This document shows positions 9,229 through 18,833 of a DNA stretch of 64,000 nucleotides, one piece after another (position 1 is the stretch's first letter; every line of letters starts with the position of its first letter). Made by a program: the position numbers and the translations under genes. The notes under the pieces were generated by a model. That model was not told the origin of the DNA. It saw nothing but the letters and a program-made list of their open reading frames with translations, and did no database searches. Source of the stretch: Nocardioides ungokensis (GTDB lineage Bacteria; Actinomycetota; Actinomycetes; Propionibacteriales; Nocardioidaceae); NCBI RefSeq assembly GCF_013466985.1, contig NZ_CP059164.1, positions 4,225,001 through 4,289,000 on the forward strand, in the 5' to 3' direction.

Positions 9229-10578
9229 ATGTCCCGTTGGGCCGCCTCGACCGCCCGCGCCGCCGTCCTGAGCCTCGTGATCGGCGTGTTCGCGTCGCTC
9301 GCGGTGGGCGCCCCGGCCCGGGCCGACAACCCGGTCACCCCCGGCAACTTCACCGGCTACGGCTTCGACCAGTGCCTGGCGCCGTCGCAGTCGACGATGA
9401 ACCAGTGGCTCGACCACTCGCCGTTCCTGGCCGTGGGCATCTACATCTCGGGCTACTCGCGGGCCTGCCTCAACCAGCCCAACCTGACCCCGAAGTGGGT
9501 GAGCACCCAGCTCGCGCGTGGCTGGCGGCTGCTGCCGATCACGCTCGGGCCGCAGGCGTCGTGCCAGCCGCGGTTCCCGCGCTACGGCACCGACAAGACG
9601 ATCAACCCCGCGCCCGGAAGCAAGGGCCGCTACGGCCAGGCCCGCAAGCAGGGCTCGGCGGAGGCCACCAAGACCGTCGGCGTCGCGAAGTCGCTCGGCC
9701 TCGTGCCCGGCAGCACGATGTGGTACGACCTCGAGGGCTTCGACAGCTCCAACACCGACTGCCGCGAGTCCGCGCTGGCCTTCCTGTCCGCCTGGACCCG
9801 GCAGATCCACGCGCTCGGCTACGTCTCCGGCGTCTACTCCAGCGCCGGCTCCGGGATCGCGATGCTCGACAACGCCCGCGTGAACCGCCCCGACGCCTTC
9901 AAGCTGCCCGACCAGATCTGGATCGCGCGTTGGGACGGCGCCGCCAACACCTCCACCTCCTACATCCGCGAGGACGGCTGGCAGCCGCACGCTCGGGTGA
10001 AGCAGTACCAGGGCGGGCACGACGAGACCTGGGGCTCGGCCAAGGTCAACATCGATCGCGACTACCTCGACCTCGGGCTGGGGTCGTTCGCGGCCAAGGA
10101 GGTGCACTGCTCGGGCGTCGTGATCAGCTCGCAGAAGTACCTCCCGCTCAAGCCGGCCACGACGGACACCACCCCGGACGCGGGCCAGGTCCAGGCGCTG
10201 CAGTGCCTGCTCAAGGAGCACGGCCTCTACGCCGGCAAGGTCAACGGCGTCTACAACAGCGCCACGATCGCCGCCGCCAACAAGTGGCAGTCCGCCCACG
10301 CGCTCACCGTGAGCACGACCTGGTCCCGGCGCAGCTGGATGACCCTGCTCATCGACGGCCCCCGGCCGGTGCTCAAGACGGGCTCGGCCGGCCCGGAGGT
10401 ACGGCGCCTCCAGCGGACCCTGAACGCGGCCAGCGGCACCGCGCAGCTGACCGTCGGCGGCGTGTTCGACGCCGCGACCCAGTCGGCCCTGCGCACTTGG
10501 CAGGGCAAGGTCGGGCTCGACGTGGACGGGATCGCCAACTCGCCCACCTGGAAGGCGTTGCGAGCCGCCGAGCGCTGA
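9229..10578 (+). CDS. Secreted DUF1906 glycoside-hydrolase-like protein with two peptidoglycan-binding domains
   Basis: 449 residues. An N-terminal Sec signal peptide ends at PARA (about residue 31). Next comes a TIM-barrel domain of the DUF1906/Rv2525c type (about 38-270): FTGYGFDQCLAPSQSTMNQW, TMWYDLEGFDSS with acidic residues at the expected active-site strand, GVYSSAGSGI and NIDRDYLDLG. The C-terminus holds two peptidoglycan-binding-1 repeats (QVQALQCLLKEHGLYAGKVN and GPEVRRLQRTLNAA with FDAATQSALRTWQ). This suggests a cell-wall-bound enzyme acting outside the cell. Start ATG 9229 has a GGAG site 6 nt upstream; a GTG at 9199 would add ten residues without a ribosome site. Convergent with the minus-strand purQ-side operon. 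Confidence 0.85.
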   Translation: MSRWAASTARAAVLSLVIGVFASLAVGAPARADNPVTPGNFTGYGFDQCLAPSQSTMNQWLDHSPFLAVGIYISGYSRACLNQPNLTPKWVSTQLARGWRLLPITLGPQASCQPRFPRYGTDKTINPAPGSKGRYGQARKQGSAEATKTVGVAKSLGLVPGSTMWYDLEGFDSSNTDCRESALAFLSAWTRQIHALGYVSGVYSSAGSGIAMLDNARVNRPDAFKLPDQIWIARWDGAANTSTSYIREDGWQPHARVKQYQGGHDETWGSAKVNIDRDYLDLGLGSFAAKEVHCSGVVISSQKYLPLKPATTDTTPDAGQVQALQCLLKEHGLYAGKVNGVYNSATIAAANKWQSAHALTVSTTWSRRSWMTLLIDGPRPVLKTGSAGPEVRRLQRTLNAASGTAQLTVGGVFDAATQSALRTWQGKVGLDVDGIANSPTWKALRAAER

Positions 10579-10590
10579 GCCTCGCGGCGG

Positions 10591-11040
10591 TCAGGAGCCG
10601 GGCGGGCCGACCAGCAGGGCCACCCCCCCGGTGAGGGCGACCACGGCGACGACGCCGGCCAGGGCTCCGCGCAGCGGGTGGCGCAGCTGCCGGGCGGCCA
10701 GCCGCTCGACCGGGCCGGCGGGCTCGGTGGTGACGAGCCGCCAGGAGGTGTCCAGCGCGCCGCGGCGCTCGGCGTACCGGTCGAACCACACCGTCATGAA
10801 CGGCGGGACCGCGCAGGCCAGGCCGAGCAGCACCCGGCCGCGGGTCCAACGCTGGTCGACGCCGACGAGCAGCGTCACCAGGCAGTAGGCGATGAAGACC
10901 ACGCCGTGCGCCATCCCGAACACCCGGACGCCGAGCTCGGTGGTGTGGGTGACGTACTTGAGGAACATCCCGATCAGCAGCAGCGCCCAGGTGATCGCCT
11001 CGGCGATCGCGACCCGACGGAAGAGCGACAGGGGGTTCAC
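10591..11040 (-). CDS. DUF3817 integral membrane protein
   Basis: 149 residues with four hydrophobic stretches: ITWALLLIGMFLKY, GMAHGVVFIAYCLVTLLVGV, VLLGLACAVPPFMTVWF and a C-terminal GVVAVVALTGGVALLV. The pattern F-R-x-x-A-x-A-E-x-x-T-W at the N-terminus is typical of DUF3817. The GTG start overlaps the purQ stop codon (GTGA), so it should be translationally coupled to purQ and be the last gene of purS-purQ-DUF3817. Function unknown; the operon position is seen, a link to purine synthesis is only inference. Confidence 0.82.
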   Translation of the reverse strand: MNPLSLFRRVAIAEAITWALLLIGMFLKYVTHTTELGVRVFGMAHGVVFIAYCLVTLLVGVDQRWTRGRVLLGLACAVPPFMTVWFDRYAERRGALDTSWRLVTTEPAGPVERLAARQLRHPLRGALAGVVAVVALTGGVALLVGPPGS

Positions 11041-11705
11041 GAGAGGACGGCCGCTGCGAGCGAGGTGAAGAACCCCAGGCCGTCGGTGCCGGACCCGGTG
11101 AGGTCCTCGACCGAGTGCTCGGGGTGAGGCATCAGGCCGACCACGTTGCCGCGCTCGTTGGTGATGCCGGCGATGTCGCGCGCCGACCCGTTGGGGTTGA
11201 CGTCGAGGTAGCGGGCCACGACCCGACCCTCGCCCTCGAGCCGGTCGAGGGTGTCGGCGTCGGCGACGAAGCCGCCCTCGCCGTTCTTCAGCACGATCGT
11301 GACCTCGGCTCCCGGCTCGTACGACGAGGTCCACGGAGTCGCGACGTTCTCGATCCGCAGCCGCTGGTCACGGCAGACGAACTTGCGGTGGTCGTTGCGG
11401 ATCAGCGCACCGGGGAGCAGGTGGGACTCGCACAGGATCTGGAAGCCGTTGCAGATGCCGAGCACCGGCATGCCCCGCTGGGCGGCCTCGATGACCTCGG
11501 CCATCACCGGCGAGAAGCGGGAGATGGCACCGCAGCGCAGGTAGTCGCCGTAGGAGAACCCGCCCGGCAGGACGACCGCGTCGACGCCGCGCAGGTCGTG
11601 GTCGCCGTGCCACAGGGCGACCGCCTCGTGGCCGCCGAGCCGGACCGCGCGCTGGGCGTCGACGTCGTCGAGCGAGCCCGGGAAGGTGACGACCCCGACC
11701 TTCAC
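11037..11705 (-). CDS. purQ: Phosphoribosylformylglycinamidine synthase, glutaminase subunit PurQ
   Basis: 222 residues, a class I glutamine amidotransferase that feeds ammonia to PurL. Visible: VGVVTFPGSLDDVDAQRAV, VVLPGGFSYGDYLRCGA, the nucleophile elbow PVLGICNGFQIL with the catalytic Cys, and GLMPHPEHSVE with the catalytic His and Glu. Intact frame. GTG start overlaps the purS stop (GTGA), the tightest form of coupling. Normal length for bacterial PurQ of the three-subunit type. Confidence 0.95.
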   Translation of the reverse strand: MKVGVVTFPGSLDDVDAQRAVRLGGHEAVALWHGDHDLRGVDAVVLPGGFSYGDYLRCGAISRFSPVMAEVIEAAQRGMPVLGICNGFQILCESHLLPGALIRNDHRKFVCRDQRLRIENVATPWTSSYEPGAEVTIVLKNGEGGFVADADTLDRLEGEGRVVARYLDVNPNGSARDIAGITNERGNVVGLMPHPEHSVEDLTGSGTDGLGFFTSLAAAVLS

Positions 11706-11971
11706 TCGACGGCCTCGACCGCAGCGACCGTCTCGACCGAGACGGTGAAGTCCTCGATCACCGGGTTGGAGAGCAGGGTCTCGGCCATCTGCCGCACCTC
11801 GGCGAGGACCTCGTCGGTCAGCTCGCCGTCGAACTCGAGCTCGAAGCGCTTGCCCTGACGGACATCGGTGACGCCGGAGAACCCCAGCCGCGGCAGGGCG
11901 CCGAGGACGGCCTTCCCCTGCGGGTCGAGGATCTCGGGCTTGGGCATGACGTCGACGACGACTCGGGGCAC
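11702..11971 (-). CDS. purS: Phosphoribosylformylglycinamidine synthase subunit PurS
   Basis: 89 residues. PurS bridges PurL and PurQ and helps channel ammonia. The start MPRVVVDVMPKPEILDPQGK is strongly conserved in actinobacterial PurS, and GFSGVTDVRQGKRFELE matches the second half of the ferredoxin-like fold. GTG start at 11971 with AGGAG 8 nt upstream. First gene of purS-purQ-DUF3817. A TAGAAT hexamer on the minus strand at 12012-12007 is the likely -10 and would give a short leader. Confidence 0.93.
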   Translation of the reverse strand: MPRVVVDVMPKPEILDPQGKAVLGALPRLGFSGVTDVRQGKRFELEFDGELTDEVLAEVRQMAETLLSNPVIEDFTVSVETVAAVEAVE

Positions 11972-12006
11972 GGAGGGCTCCTGATGGCGGGGGCTGCTGC
12001 GGCTCG

Positions 12007-12012
12007 ATTCTA
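12007..12012 (-). promoter_or_regulatory. Predicted -10 hexamer of the purS-purQ operon
   Basis: TAGAAT on the minus strand, placed to start transcription about 29 nt before the purS GTG, leaving room for its AGGAG ribosome site. Confidence 0.45.
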
Positions 12013-12063
12013 CGGGACCTTCGACCCACGGCTCCCGCTGGGCGGCTCCGGCAGACTAGGAGC

Positions 12064-12565
12064 ATGAGCATGCCGACCGGAATGCCCGGCAGGTCCCCGC
12101 TGAAGCTGCAGTTCCCGCAGTCCCTGGCGGTCTACGACGACTACGAGTCTGCCCAGCGGGCCGTCGACTTCCTCTCGGACAACAAGTTCCCGGTCGAGCA
12201 GTGCATGATCGTCGGCACCGACCTCAAGCGCATCGAGCGGATCACCGGCCGGCTGACCACCGGACGCGTGGCGATGGCGGGCTGCTGTCGGGCGTGTGGC
12301 TCGGCCTGTTCGTGGGCATCATCTTCGCCCTCTTCGACAACAGCAAACCGTGGCGGTGGTCGTCTCCACGATGCTGTTCGGGGCGCTGTTCGGGGTGGTC
12401 TGGGCGCTCGTGGGGTACGCCGCCACCCGCGGCCACCGCGACTTCTCCTCGGTCACCTCGGTGGTCGCGACGAAGTACGAGGTCCTCGTCGAGCACAAGG
12501 TGGCCCAGCAGGCCCGTGACCTGCTCGCGCAGCTGCCCGGCGCGATGCCGGACCCGTTCGCCTGA
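12064..12565 (+). CDS. General stress protein of the YflT-like family, two frameshifts
   Basis: About 167 residues once two one-base losses (near 12275 and 12345) are repaired. The N-terminal YflT-like domain reads LAVYDDYESAQRAVDFLSDN and then CMIVGTDLKRIERITGRLT. The middle has two membrane or glycine-zipper segments, LLSGVWLGLFVGIIFALF and TMLFGALFGVVWALVGYAA. The tail FSSVTSVVATKYEVLVEHKV returns to a soluble fold. In actinobacteria this layout is annotated as general stress protein; biochemical role unknown. Divergent from purS. Confidence 0.8.
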
Positions 12566-12575
12566 GCCGTCCCGG

Positions 12576-14163
12576 TCAGGACAGCTCGCGCTTGAGGATC
12601 TTCCCGGTCGCGGTCATCGGCAGCGACGGGACGATCTCCACGATGCGGGGTACTTGTAGTTGGCCATCTGCTCCTTGCCCCACGCGACCAGCTCCTCGCT
12701 GGTGGTGGTGGCGCCGTCGTTGAGGATGACGAACGCCTTGATCTCCTCGCCGTGGCTCTCGTGCGGGACACCGATGACCGCGGCCAGCGAGACGTCGGGG
12801 TGGGTCAGCAGGACCTCTTCGATCTCGCGGGGGTACACGTTGAAGCCGCCGCGGATGATCATGTCCTTGGACCGGTCGACGATGTAGTAGTAGCCGTCCT
12901 CGTCGCGGCGGCCCAGGTCGCCGGAGCGGAACCAGCCGTCGTGGATCACCTCGGCGGTGGCCTCCGGGCGGTCGTAGTAGCCCTTCATGATGTTGTGGCC
13001 CTTGATGGCGATCTCGCCGACCGCGTCGGGGTCGGTGCCGTCGGCGTTGACCTCGTTCCACTCCGGGTCGATCAGCTTCATCTCCACCCCGGGGATGGGC
13101 CGGCCGATCGAGCCGACCCGGACCTCCTCCCCACGCGGGGAGAAGCTCGCGACCGGAGAGGTCTCCGAGAGGCCGTACCCCTCGAGGATGGTGACCCCGA
13201 ACTTCCGCTGGAACTCCTTGTGGACCTCCACCGGCAGCGCCGCACCACCGGCGGCCGCGACCCGCAGGTTCTTCGCCAGCTGCTCCACGTCGATCCCGCC
13301 GGAGGCCCGGACGTCCTCGAGCGCACCGAGCAGGCCCCAGTACATCGTCGGCACGCCCGCGAAGTAGGTGACCTTCTCCCTGCCCATGAGCTCGAGGGCC
13401 GCGTGCGCCTCGAAGCGCGGCAGCATCACGACCGTGCCCCCGAAGGCGAACGCGCCGTTCTGGATGCAGGTCTGGCCGAAGGAGTGGAAGAGCGGCAGCA
13501 CGCACAACAGGGTGTCGGGGTTGTCGGCGTCGGCCCCGAAGAGCACCTCGCCGGCGAGGGCGTTGTCGCGCATGTTGCGGTGCCGCAGCTCCGCGCCCTT
13601 GGGCTGCCCGGTGGTGCCGGAGGTGTACAGGATGACGGCCGTGTCGTCCTCGTCGGTCGCCACGGTCTCGAACGTCGGGGGCTGCTCCGCGAGGGCCTGG
13701 CCCAGCGTCTCGGTCCCCTCGATGGGCGAGGGCGCCGACGGGTCGGCGGTGATGACGAAGAAGTCGGTGCAGCCCTCGGCCTGCTGGAAGCCGGCGTACC
13801 CCTCCTTGGCCATCGGCAGGTCGGCGGTGCCCTCGAAGCAGAAGTAGGCCTTCGCGTCGAGTCGCCGAGGTGGTAGGCGACCTCGCGGCCCTTGAGCAGC
13901 ACGTTGAGGGGTACGACGGTCGCGCCCGCCTTGAGGATGCCGAAGTAGATGATCGTGAAGTAGGGCAGGTTCGGGCAGCTCAGGGCCACCTTGTCACCGT
14001 GCCGGATGCCGCGGGCGACGAGGAGGTTCGCCACCTGGTTGGCCGCGCCGTCGACCTGCGCGTAGGTCAGGCGCAGGTCCCCCAGCACCACCGCGTCGCG
14101 GTCGGGGTACTGCTGGGCGCTGTTCTCGAGCAGGGTCGACAGGTTGTACAACGTGGCCTCCAT
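12576..14163 (-). CDS. Long-chain fatty-acid--CoA ligase (acyl-adenylate-forming), two frameshifts
   Basis: About 528 residues, ANL superfamily. It activates a carboxylic acid with ATP and joins it to CoA. Motifs: AVILYTSGTTGQPKGAELRH (phosphate-binding loop), GYGLSETSPVASFSP, YIVDRSKDMIIRGGFNVYPR (hinge and A8 loop) and, at the end, PMTATGKILKRELS with the catalytic Lys. Frame breaks near 13860 and 12655. Start ATG 14163 (or 14166). It is convergent with the stress protein, ending 11 bp from it. The closest family annotation is long-chain acyl-CoA synthetase; chain length cannot be told. Confidence 0.88.
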
Positions 14164-14200
14164 CACGGAATCGCTGTGGTGGGGCCAACCTACTCAGCGG

Positions 14201-16311
14201 TCATGAACCCCGCGAGCCCCGCGCTCCGGCCTGCACCCCACCGGCCCGTTCCACGTCCACCCCGGCCGGACCGGCGAGCGGTCGGGCATGCCGCGAGAGG
14301 GACCCCGGCCACCAGAAGCGCCGGCCGAGCAGGGCCACGATCGCCGGCACCAGGATGCTGCGCACCAGCAAGGTGTCGAGCAGGACGCCGAAGCCCACGA
14401 TCACCCCGATCTGGGTCAGCGTGATGAGTGGAAGCACCCCCAGGACCGTGAAGACGGCCGCCAGCAGCACCCCGGCACTGGTGATGACCCACCCGTCACG
14501 GCCAGGGCCCTGCGGATCGCCGCCTTCGTGTCCAGCCGATGGGCCTCCTCGCGGGCCCGGGTGGTCAGGAAGATGTTGTAGTCGACGCCCAGGGCGACGA
14601 GGAACAGAAAGCTCAGCAGCGGGACGGAGAGGTCGAGGGCCGGGAAGTCCCACCAGTGCCGGAAGGCCCACCAGCTCGCCCCCATGCTCGCGGCGTACGT
14701 CGCGACGACGGTGAGCACCAGGACGACGGCGGCGACGACGGACCGGAGCAGGAGCAGCAGGACCACCAGCACCACGGCCAGGATCAGCGGGATGACCAGG
14801 CGCTGGTCGTGCTGCGCGGCGGTCCTCGCGTCGAGCGCCTCGGCGTCCGCCCCACCGACGAGGGTTGCGGGATCTGCGTCGTGGGCGGCGACCCGGACGG
14901 CCTCGACCGCGTCGAAGGCGGCGCTCGAGCCCGGGTCCGCGTCGAGGACCAGGTCCAGCTCCACGGTCTCGCGGCTGCCCCCGACCCTGTCGACCCGCTG
15001 GACGCCGTCGACCGCGGCGACCGCGCGTCGTACGGCAGACGCCGAAGCGGCTGGAGCGAGGACCGTGGTGGGCTGCGAGGCTCCCGCCGGGAAGTGGTCG
15101 GCCAGCACCTGCTGGCCGGTCACCGACTCCGGCTGGGCGCGGAACTGCTCGGTCTCCGAGAGTCCGGTCCGCACTCCCGACAGGGGCAGCGCCAGTACGA
15201 CCAGGAGCAGCGCGCCCAGCCCGCTGACCAGCCAGGGGCGCCCGGTGGCCAGGTCGGCCACCCTCGACCAGAAGCCGGTCTCGGTCGGCTCGGCCTGGCC
15301 CAGCCGGGGCACGAAGGGCCAGAACAGCCGGCGGCCGAAGAGGGTGAGCGCGGCCGGGAGGACCAGCAGCGCGTAGACGACGGCGGTGACGATCCCGATG
15401 GCGCCGGCGAAGCCGATGCTGCGGCTGGACGGGTTGTCGGCGAAGCCGAGGCAGAGCAGTGCGAGGACGACGGTGCCGGAGCTGGCGAGGATCGCCGGAG
15501 CCGCCCGCCCGAGCGCGACCCGCATCGCGTCGTACCGACTCCCCTCCCGGCGCAGCTCCTCGCGGTAGCGCGCGATGAGCAGCAGGGCGTAGTTCGTGCC
15601 GGCTCCGAACACCAGCACCGAGGTGATGCCGGTGGTGGCGCCGTCGGTCTGGAAGTCGAGGACGTGGGTGCCGACCGCGAGCAGCTTGGCGGCCACCTGG
15701 TCGGCAACCGCGACCACCGTCAGCGGCACCAGCCACAGCCACGGCTCCGGTAGGTGAGGAGCAGCAGGAGGGCGACCACGCTCGCCGTGGTGATGAGCAG
15801 CGTGACATCGGCCCCGTCGAAGACCTTCGACAGGTCCACGACGAACGCCGGTCCTCCGGTCACCTGCGCCCTCAGGCCGTCGGGCAGCCCGGCGCCGGCC
15901 ACCGCCCGGATCTTCCCGATCGGGCCGGCGAGGTCCTCCTCCGGTGTGTCGGCCGCCAGCGGCACGCCGACGAAGGCCGCCGCACCGTCGTCGGCGAAGG
16001 CGGGGAAGACCCGCTGTCCGTCGTCAGCGAGACCGGCCAGCTCGCGCACCTTGGCGGCCACGGCCGCCCTGTCCTCGCGGGTCAGCGGGGCCCCTCCACG
16101 GTCGAAGACCACGATGGCGGGCGTGTACTCCGAGGTGCCCAGCCGGTCGGCGAGCCGGGCCGCCTGGGCGGACTCGGCGTCGTCGGCAGGTTCGAGGTCG
16201 CGTTGGGCGCCGTCCGCGCCGTGACGTCCGCGGCGAGCATCACCCCCGAGAACAGCAGTGCCAACGCCACGACGACCAGCTCAGTCGCCGGCCCACTGCA
16301 CCTTTGTTCAC
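14201..16311 (-). CDS. MMPL/RND-family transporter, frameshifted
   Basis: About 700 residues with the MMPL layout: one N-terminal helix (VVVALALLFSGVMLAADV), an extracytoplasmic loop, five helices, a second loop and five more helices. Diagnostic blocks: VLVFGAGTNYALLLIARYRE with FGAGTDY-like residues, LLCLGFADNPSSRSIGFAGA, and SFLFLVALGVDYNIFLTTRA, the G-V-D-Y-N motif. Frame breaks near 16185, 15760 and 14495. The start is uncertain: GTG at 16311 or 16296, both within 60 bp of the divergent MarR gene. Probably exports a lipid or drug, under MarR control. Confidence 0.85.
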
Positions 16312-16350
16312 TCCCTGGAATATTTCCACGATCGAAACAGTAGGGGTGCC

Positions 16351-16833
16351 ATGGCCGAGACAAGTGGCGGACCCCCCGAGGCGGCGGTGCGCGTCGTCCG
16401 AGCGCTGCGCGAGGTCACCAACGAGACCGAGCTCTACGTGGGCGCCGCGGGACGCGAGAGCCAGATGCACCGCACCGACCTCACGGGCCTGGCCATGGTC
16501 ATGGACCGCGGCGACACGGACAGTCCGGTGACGCCGGGACAACTCAGCGCCGCGATGCACCTCAGCGCCCGGCCACCTCCGCGATGCTGGACCGGCTCGA
16601 GCGACTCGGCCACGTGCGCCGTTCTCCGCATCCGGCGACCGTCGCTCGGTGGTGGTGGAGATGACCGACCACGCCCGCGACGTCGGGGAGCAGATGTTCG
16701 GACGACTGGCTGCGCACATCGGCCCCGTGCTGGCCGGCCGGAGCGAGGACGAGCTCGCCGGGATCGCCGAGTTCCTCGAGGCGGTCAGCGATGCCACGCG
16801 CGCCGCGCGCGCGGAGGTCGAGGACCGGCCTGA
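16351..16833 (+). CDS. MarR-family transcriptional regulator, two frameshifts
   Basis: Reads AAVRVVRALREVTNETELYV, then TPGQLSAAMHLSA, then PATSAMLDRLERLGHVRR in another frame (the recognition helix region), then RRSVVVEMTDHARDVGEQMF, the wing and dimer helix of MarR. Frame breaks near 16570 and 16625. The end is uncertain: the last frame runs on past 17140 over an opposing gene, and I place the end at the TGA at 16831-16833, which needs one more base change. Divergent from the MMPL transporter, with about 40 bp between the starts. Confidence 0.7.
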   Translation: MAETSGGPPEAAVRVVRALREVTNETELYVGAAGRESQMHRTDLTGLAMVMDRGDTDSPVTPGQLSAAMHLSARPPPRCWTGSSDSATCAVLRIRRPSLGGGGDDRPRPRRRGADVRTTGCAHRPRAGRPERGRARRDRRVPRGGQRCHARRARGGRGPA

Positions 16834-16837
16834 CCTG

Positions 16838-17257
16838 TCAGGCGGAGTCGTCAGGATCGCCGCGGCACGCCGGAGATCGGCGCGGACGGCCGGGACCGCG
16901 AGGCGGGTGAGCGCGGGACCGGTGGGGCGGAGCAGCCCGTCGCCCTCGACCGCGAACTCGAAGACCACCTCGCAGCCGGCGTCGGCGGCCACGAAGGTCA
17001 GGGCCAGGGCGGCGCGGAGCGCGCGCCACCGTCCGAGCTCGCCCAGCGGTAGGGCCGGTCCAGCTCGGTGGTCTCCATGGAGGGCCGCAGCCCCGGGCGG
17101 GTCACGTCGACCCAGCGCTGGCCGATCCGGGGCTCGCCGGTGACGGCCTCGACCCGGGACAGGCTGGACTGCCAGGCCGGCCGGTTGCGGGGTCGGCGAG
17201 GTAGTCGAAGGCGACGTCCGGCGCGACGCCGAAGGACACGGCCCCGGACCCGGTCAC
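16838..17257 (-). CDS. SRPBCC (polyketide cyclase/START-like) protein, frameshifted
   Basis: Begins with GTG at 17257, overlapping the purC stop (GTGA), as GSGAVSFGVAPDVAFDYLAD. After a frame break near 17185 it continues NRPAWQSSLSRVEAVTGEPR and IGQRWVDVTRPGLRPSMETT, then CEVVFEFAVEGDGLL. This is the helix-grip fold used to bind hydrophobic ligands. The C-terminus RADLRRAAAILTT runs to 16838 only if a further shift is assumed. About 140 residues. Coupled to purC by position; ligand unknown. Confidence 0.7.
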
Positions 17258-18138
17258 CAGGTCTGCCCCGTGAGCCGCTCGTAGGCCTCGACGTAGCGCG
17301 CGCGGGTGCGCTCGACGACGGCCGCGGGGAGCGCCGGTGGCGGGCCGCCCGCGGCGCGGTCCCAGCCGGACTCGGGCGAGAGGAGCCAGTTGCGCACGAT
17401 CTGCTTGTCGTACGACGGCTGGGTGCGACCCGGCCGCCACTGCGACGCCGGCCAGAACCGCGAGGAGTCGGGGGTGAGCACCTCGTCGGCGAGGACCGTC
17501 ATGCCGTCGGGACGCCTGCCGAACTCGAGCTTGGTGTCGGCCAGGATGATGCCGCGCCGCGCGCGATCTCCTCGGCGCGCGAGTAGGCCGCCATCGTCAG
17601 GCCGCGCAGCTCGGCCGCCGCATCCTCGCCGACCTCGCGCACGACCGCGTCGTAGGACACGTTCTCGTCGTGGTCGCCGAGCGCGGCCTTGGTGGCCGGC
17701 GTGAAGATCGGCTCGGGCAGGCGACTGCCGTCCTCGAGCCCGGCGGGCAGCGGGATGCCGCACACCTGCCCCGACGCGCGGTAGTCGAGCAGGCCGGAGC
17801 CGGTGAGGTAGCCGCGGGCGACGCACTCGACCGGGAACATGTCCAGCCGCTCGCACACCACGGCCCGGCCACGCACGGCGTCCGGCACGTCGGTGGAGAC
17901 CACGTGGTTGGGCACCAGCTCGGCCAGCTGGTCGAACCACCACAGCGACATCCGGGTCAGGATCTCGCCCTTGTCGGGGATGGGCGGTGTCCAGGACGAA
18001 GTCGAACGCCGAGATCCGGTCGCTGGCCACCATCAGCAGGCGGCCACCGGGCAGCTCGTAGAGGTCGCGCACCTTGCCGGAGTGCAGGTGGGTCGCACCC
18101 TCGATCGTCGGGGCGTCGGGGATGTTCAGGTCGGCCAC
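17254..18138 (-). CDS. purC: SAICAR synthetase (phosphoribosylaminoimidazole-succinocarboxamide synthase), two frameshifts
   Basis: Purine step 8: joins CAIR and aspartate using ATP. Blocks: LHSGKVRDLYELPGGRLLMV, ASDRISAFDFVLDT, MSLWWFDQLAELVPNHVVST, MFPVECVARGYLTGSGLLDY, then DTKLEFGRR and DEVLTPDSSRFWP at the active site, and PSYDKQIVRNWL. About 294 residues, normal length. Frame breaks near 17985 (looks like an inserted base in GACACCGCCCATCCCC) and 17555. Start GTG 18138 has a TAGGCT hexamer 7 nt upstream and no ribosome site. Its stop overlaps the SRPBCC gene start. Confidence 0.92.
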   Translation of the reverse strand: MADLNIPDAPTIEGATHLHSGKVRDLYELPGGRLLMVASDRISAFDFVLDTAHPRQGRDPDPDVAVVVRPAGRAGAQPRGLHRRAGRRAWPGRGVRAAGHVPGRVRRPRLPHRLRPARLPRVGAGVRHPAARRARGRQSPARADLHAGHQGRARRPRRERVLRRGRARGRRGCGGRAARPDDGGLLARRGDRARRGIILADTKLEFGRRPDGMTVLADEVLTPDSSRFWPASQWRPGRTQPSYDKQIVRNWLLSPESGWDRAAGGPPPALPAAVVERTRARYVEAYERLTGQTW

Positions 18139-18145
18139 GCGCCCC

Positions 18146-18151
18146 AGCCTA
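18146..18151 (-). promoter_or_regulatory. Predicted leaderless -10 hexamer of purC
   Basis: TAGGCT on the minus strand, 7 nt before the purC GTG. Confidence 0.5.
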
Positions 18152-18182
18152 GAGGTCGCGGCCCGGCGTGCCCGGCGAACGG

Positions 18183-18770
18183 TCAGGCGGCGGCCACGCG
18201 GCGCCACGGCGGCGGCTCGCCCTGCAGCCACCAGCTGAGCCTGCGGGTCATCCAGGGCAGCACGAGTAGGTCATCACCGGGGTCATCAGCAGGGTCGAGG
18301 TCAGTCCCCGGACCAGCAGCGGGAGGTCCGGAGCCACCTGGGAGTAGATCCAGGACACCAGCAGGTTCAGGGGGAAGAACGCCAGCCAGATCACCGTGGC
18401 CTGCTTGTAGCGCGCGGCGCGGTGGGGACAGCCGCAGGTCACGGAGGTCCCGGGTGACCGGCTCGTCGAACCAGCCCTCGATGCCGGTACGCCGCTCCAC
18501 CCGCGACTCCACGACCCCGAGCCCGACCGACGCGTCGCGCCACCACTGCCGCTCGTGCGACGACTCCCACCCGGCCAGCGCCTCGTGGTCGGCGAAGCGG
18601 TAGAGCACGTGCCAGGTCTCGGAGTCCTGCTCCGGACGCACCCAGCCGGCCCCGAGGAAGCCCGGGAAGCGCTCGGCGAGCGCCACCCCGGCGGACATCC
18701 AGCTCATCATCTCGGCCTCGCGACCCGGGTCGAGGTGACGGGTGATGGAGACGGTGACGGGGCTGGTCAT
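18183..18770 (-). CDS. Antibiotic-biosynthesis-monooxygenase-like domain with C-terminal membrane segments, frameshifted
   Basis: The first 110 residues (SPVTVSITRHLDPGREAEMM, then ERFPGFLGAGWVRPE and WHVLYRFADHEALAGWESSH) are an ABM dimeric alpha/beta barrel. After a frame break near 18425 the chain reads RAARYKQATVIWLAFFPLNL and LLVRGLTSTLLMTPVMTY, two membrane helices, then after a break near 18270 ends LPWMTRRLSWWLQGEPP. The same layout is known in actinobacterial ABM proteins of unknown role; the ABM domain may act at the membrane. Divergent from the HIT-like gene, 63 bp between starts. Substrate unknown. Confidence 0.75.
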   Translation of the reverse strand: MTSPVTVSITRHLDPGREAEMMSWMSAGVALAERFPGFLGAGWVRPEQDSETWHVLYRFADHEALAGWESSHERQWWRDASVGLGVVESRVERRTGIEGWFDEPVTRDLRDLRLSPPRRALQAGHGDLAGVLPPEPAGVLDLLPGGSGPPAAGPGTDLDPADDPGDDLLVLPWMTRRLSWWLQGEPPPWRRVAAA

Positions 18771-18833
18771 CCCAGAAGCGTCAGGCCCGGGGTGGTCGCC
18801 CCGCAAATTCGCCACGACTGGCACAGTGTGCCC

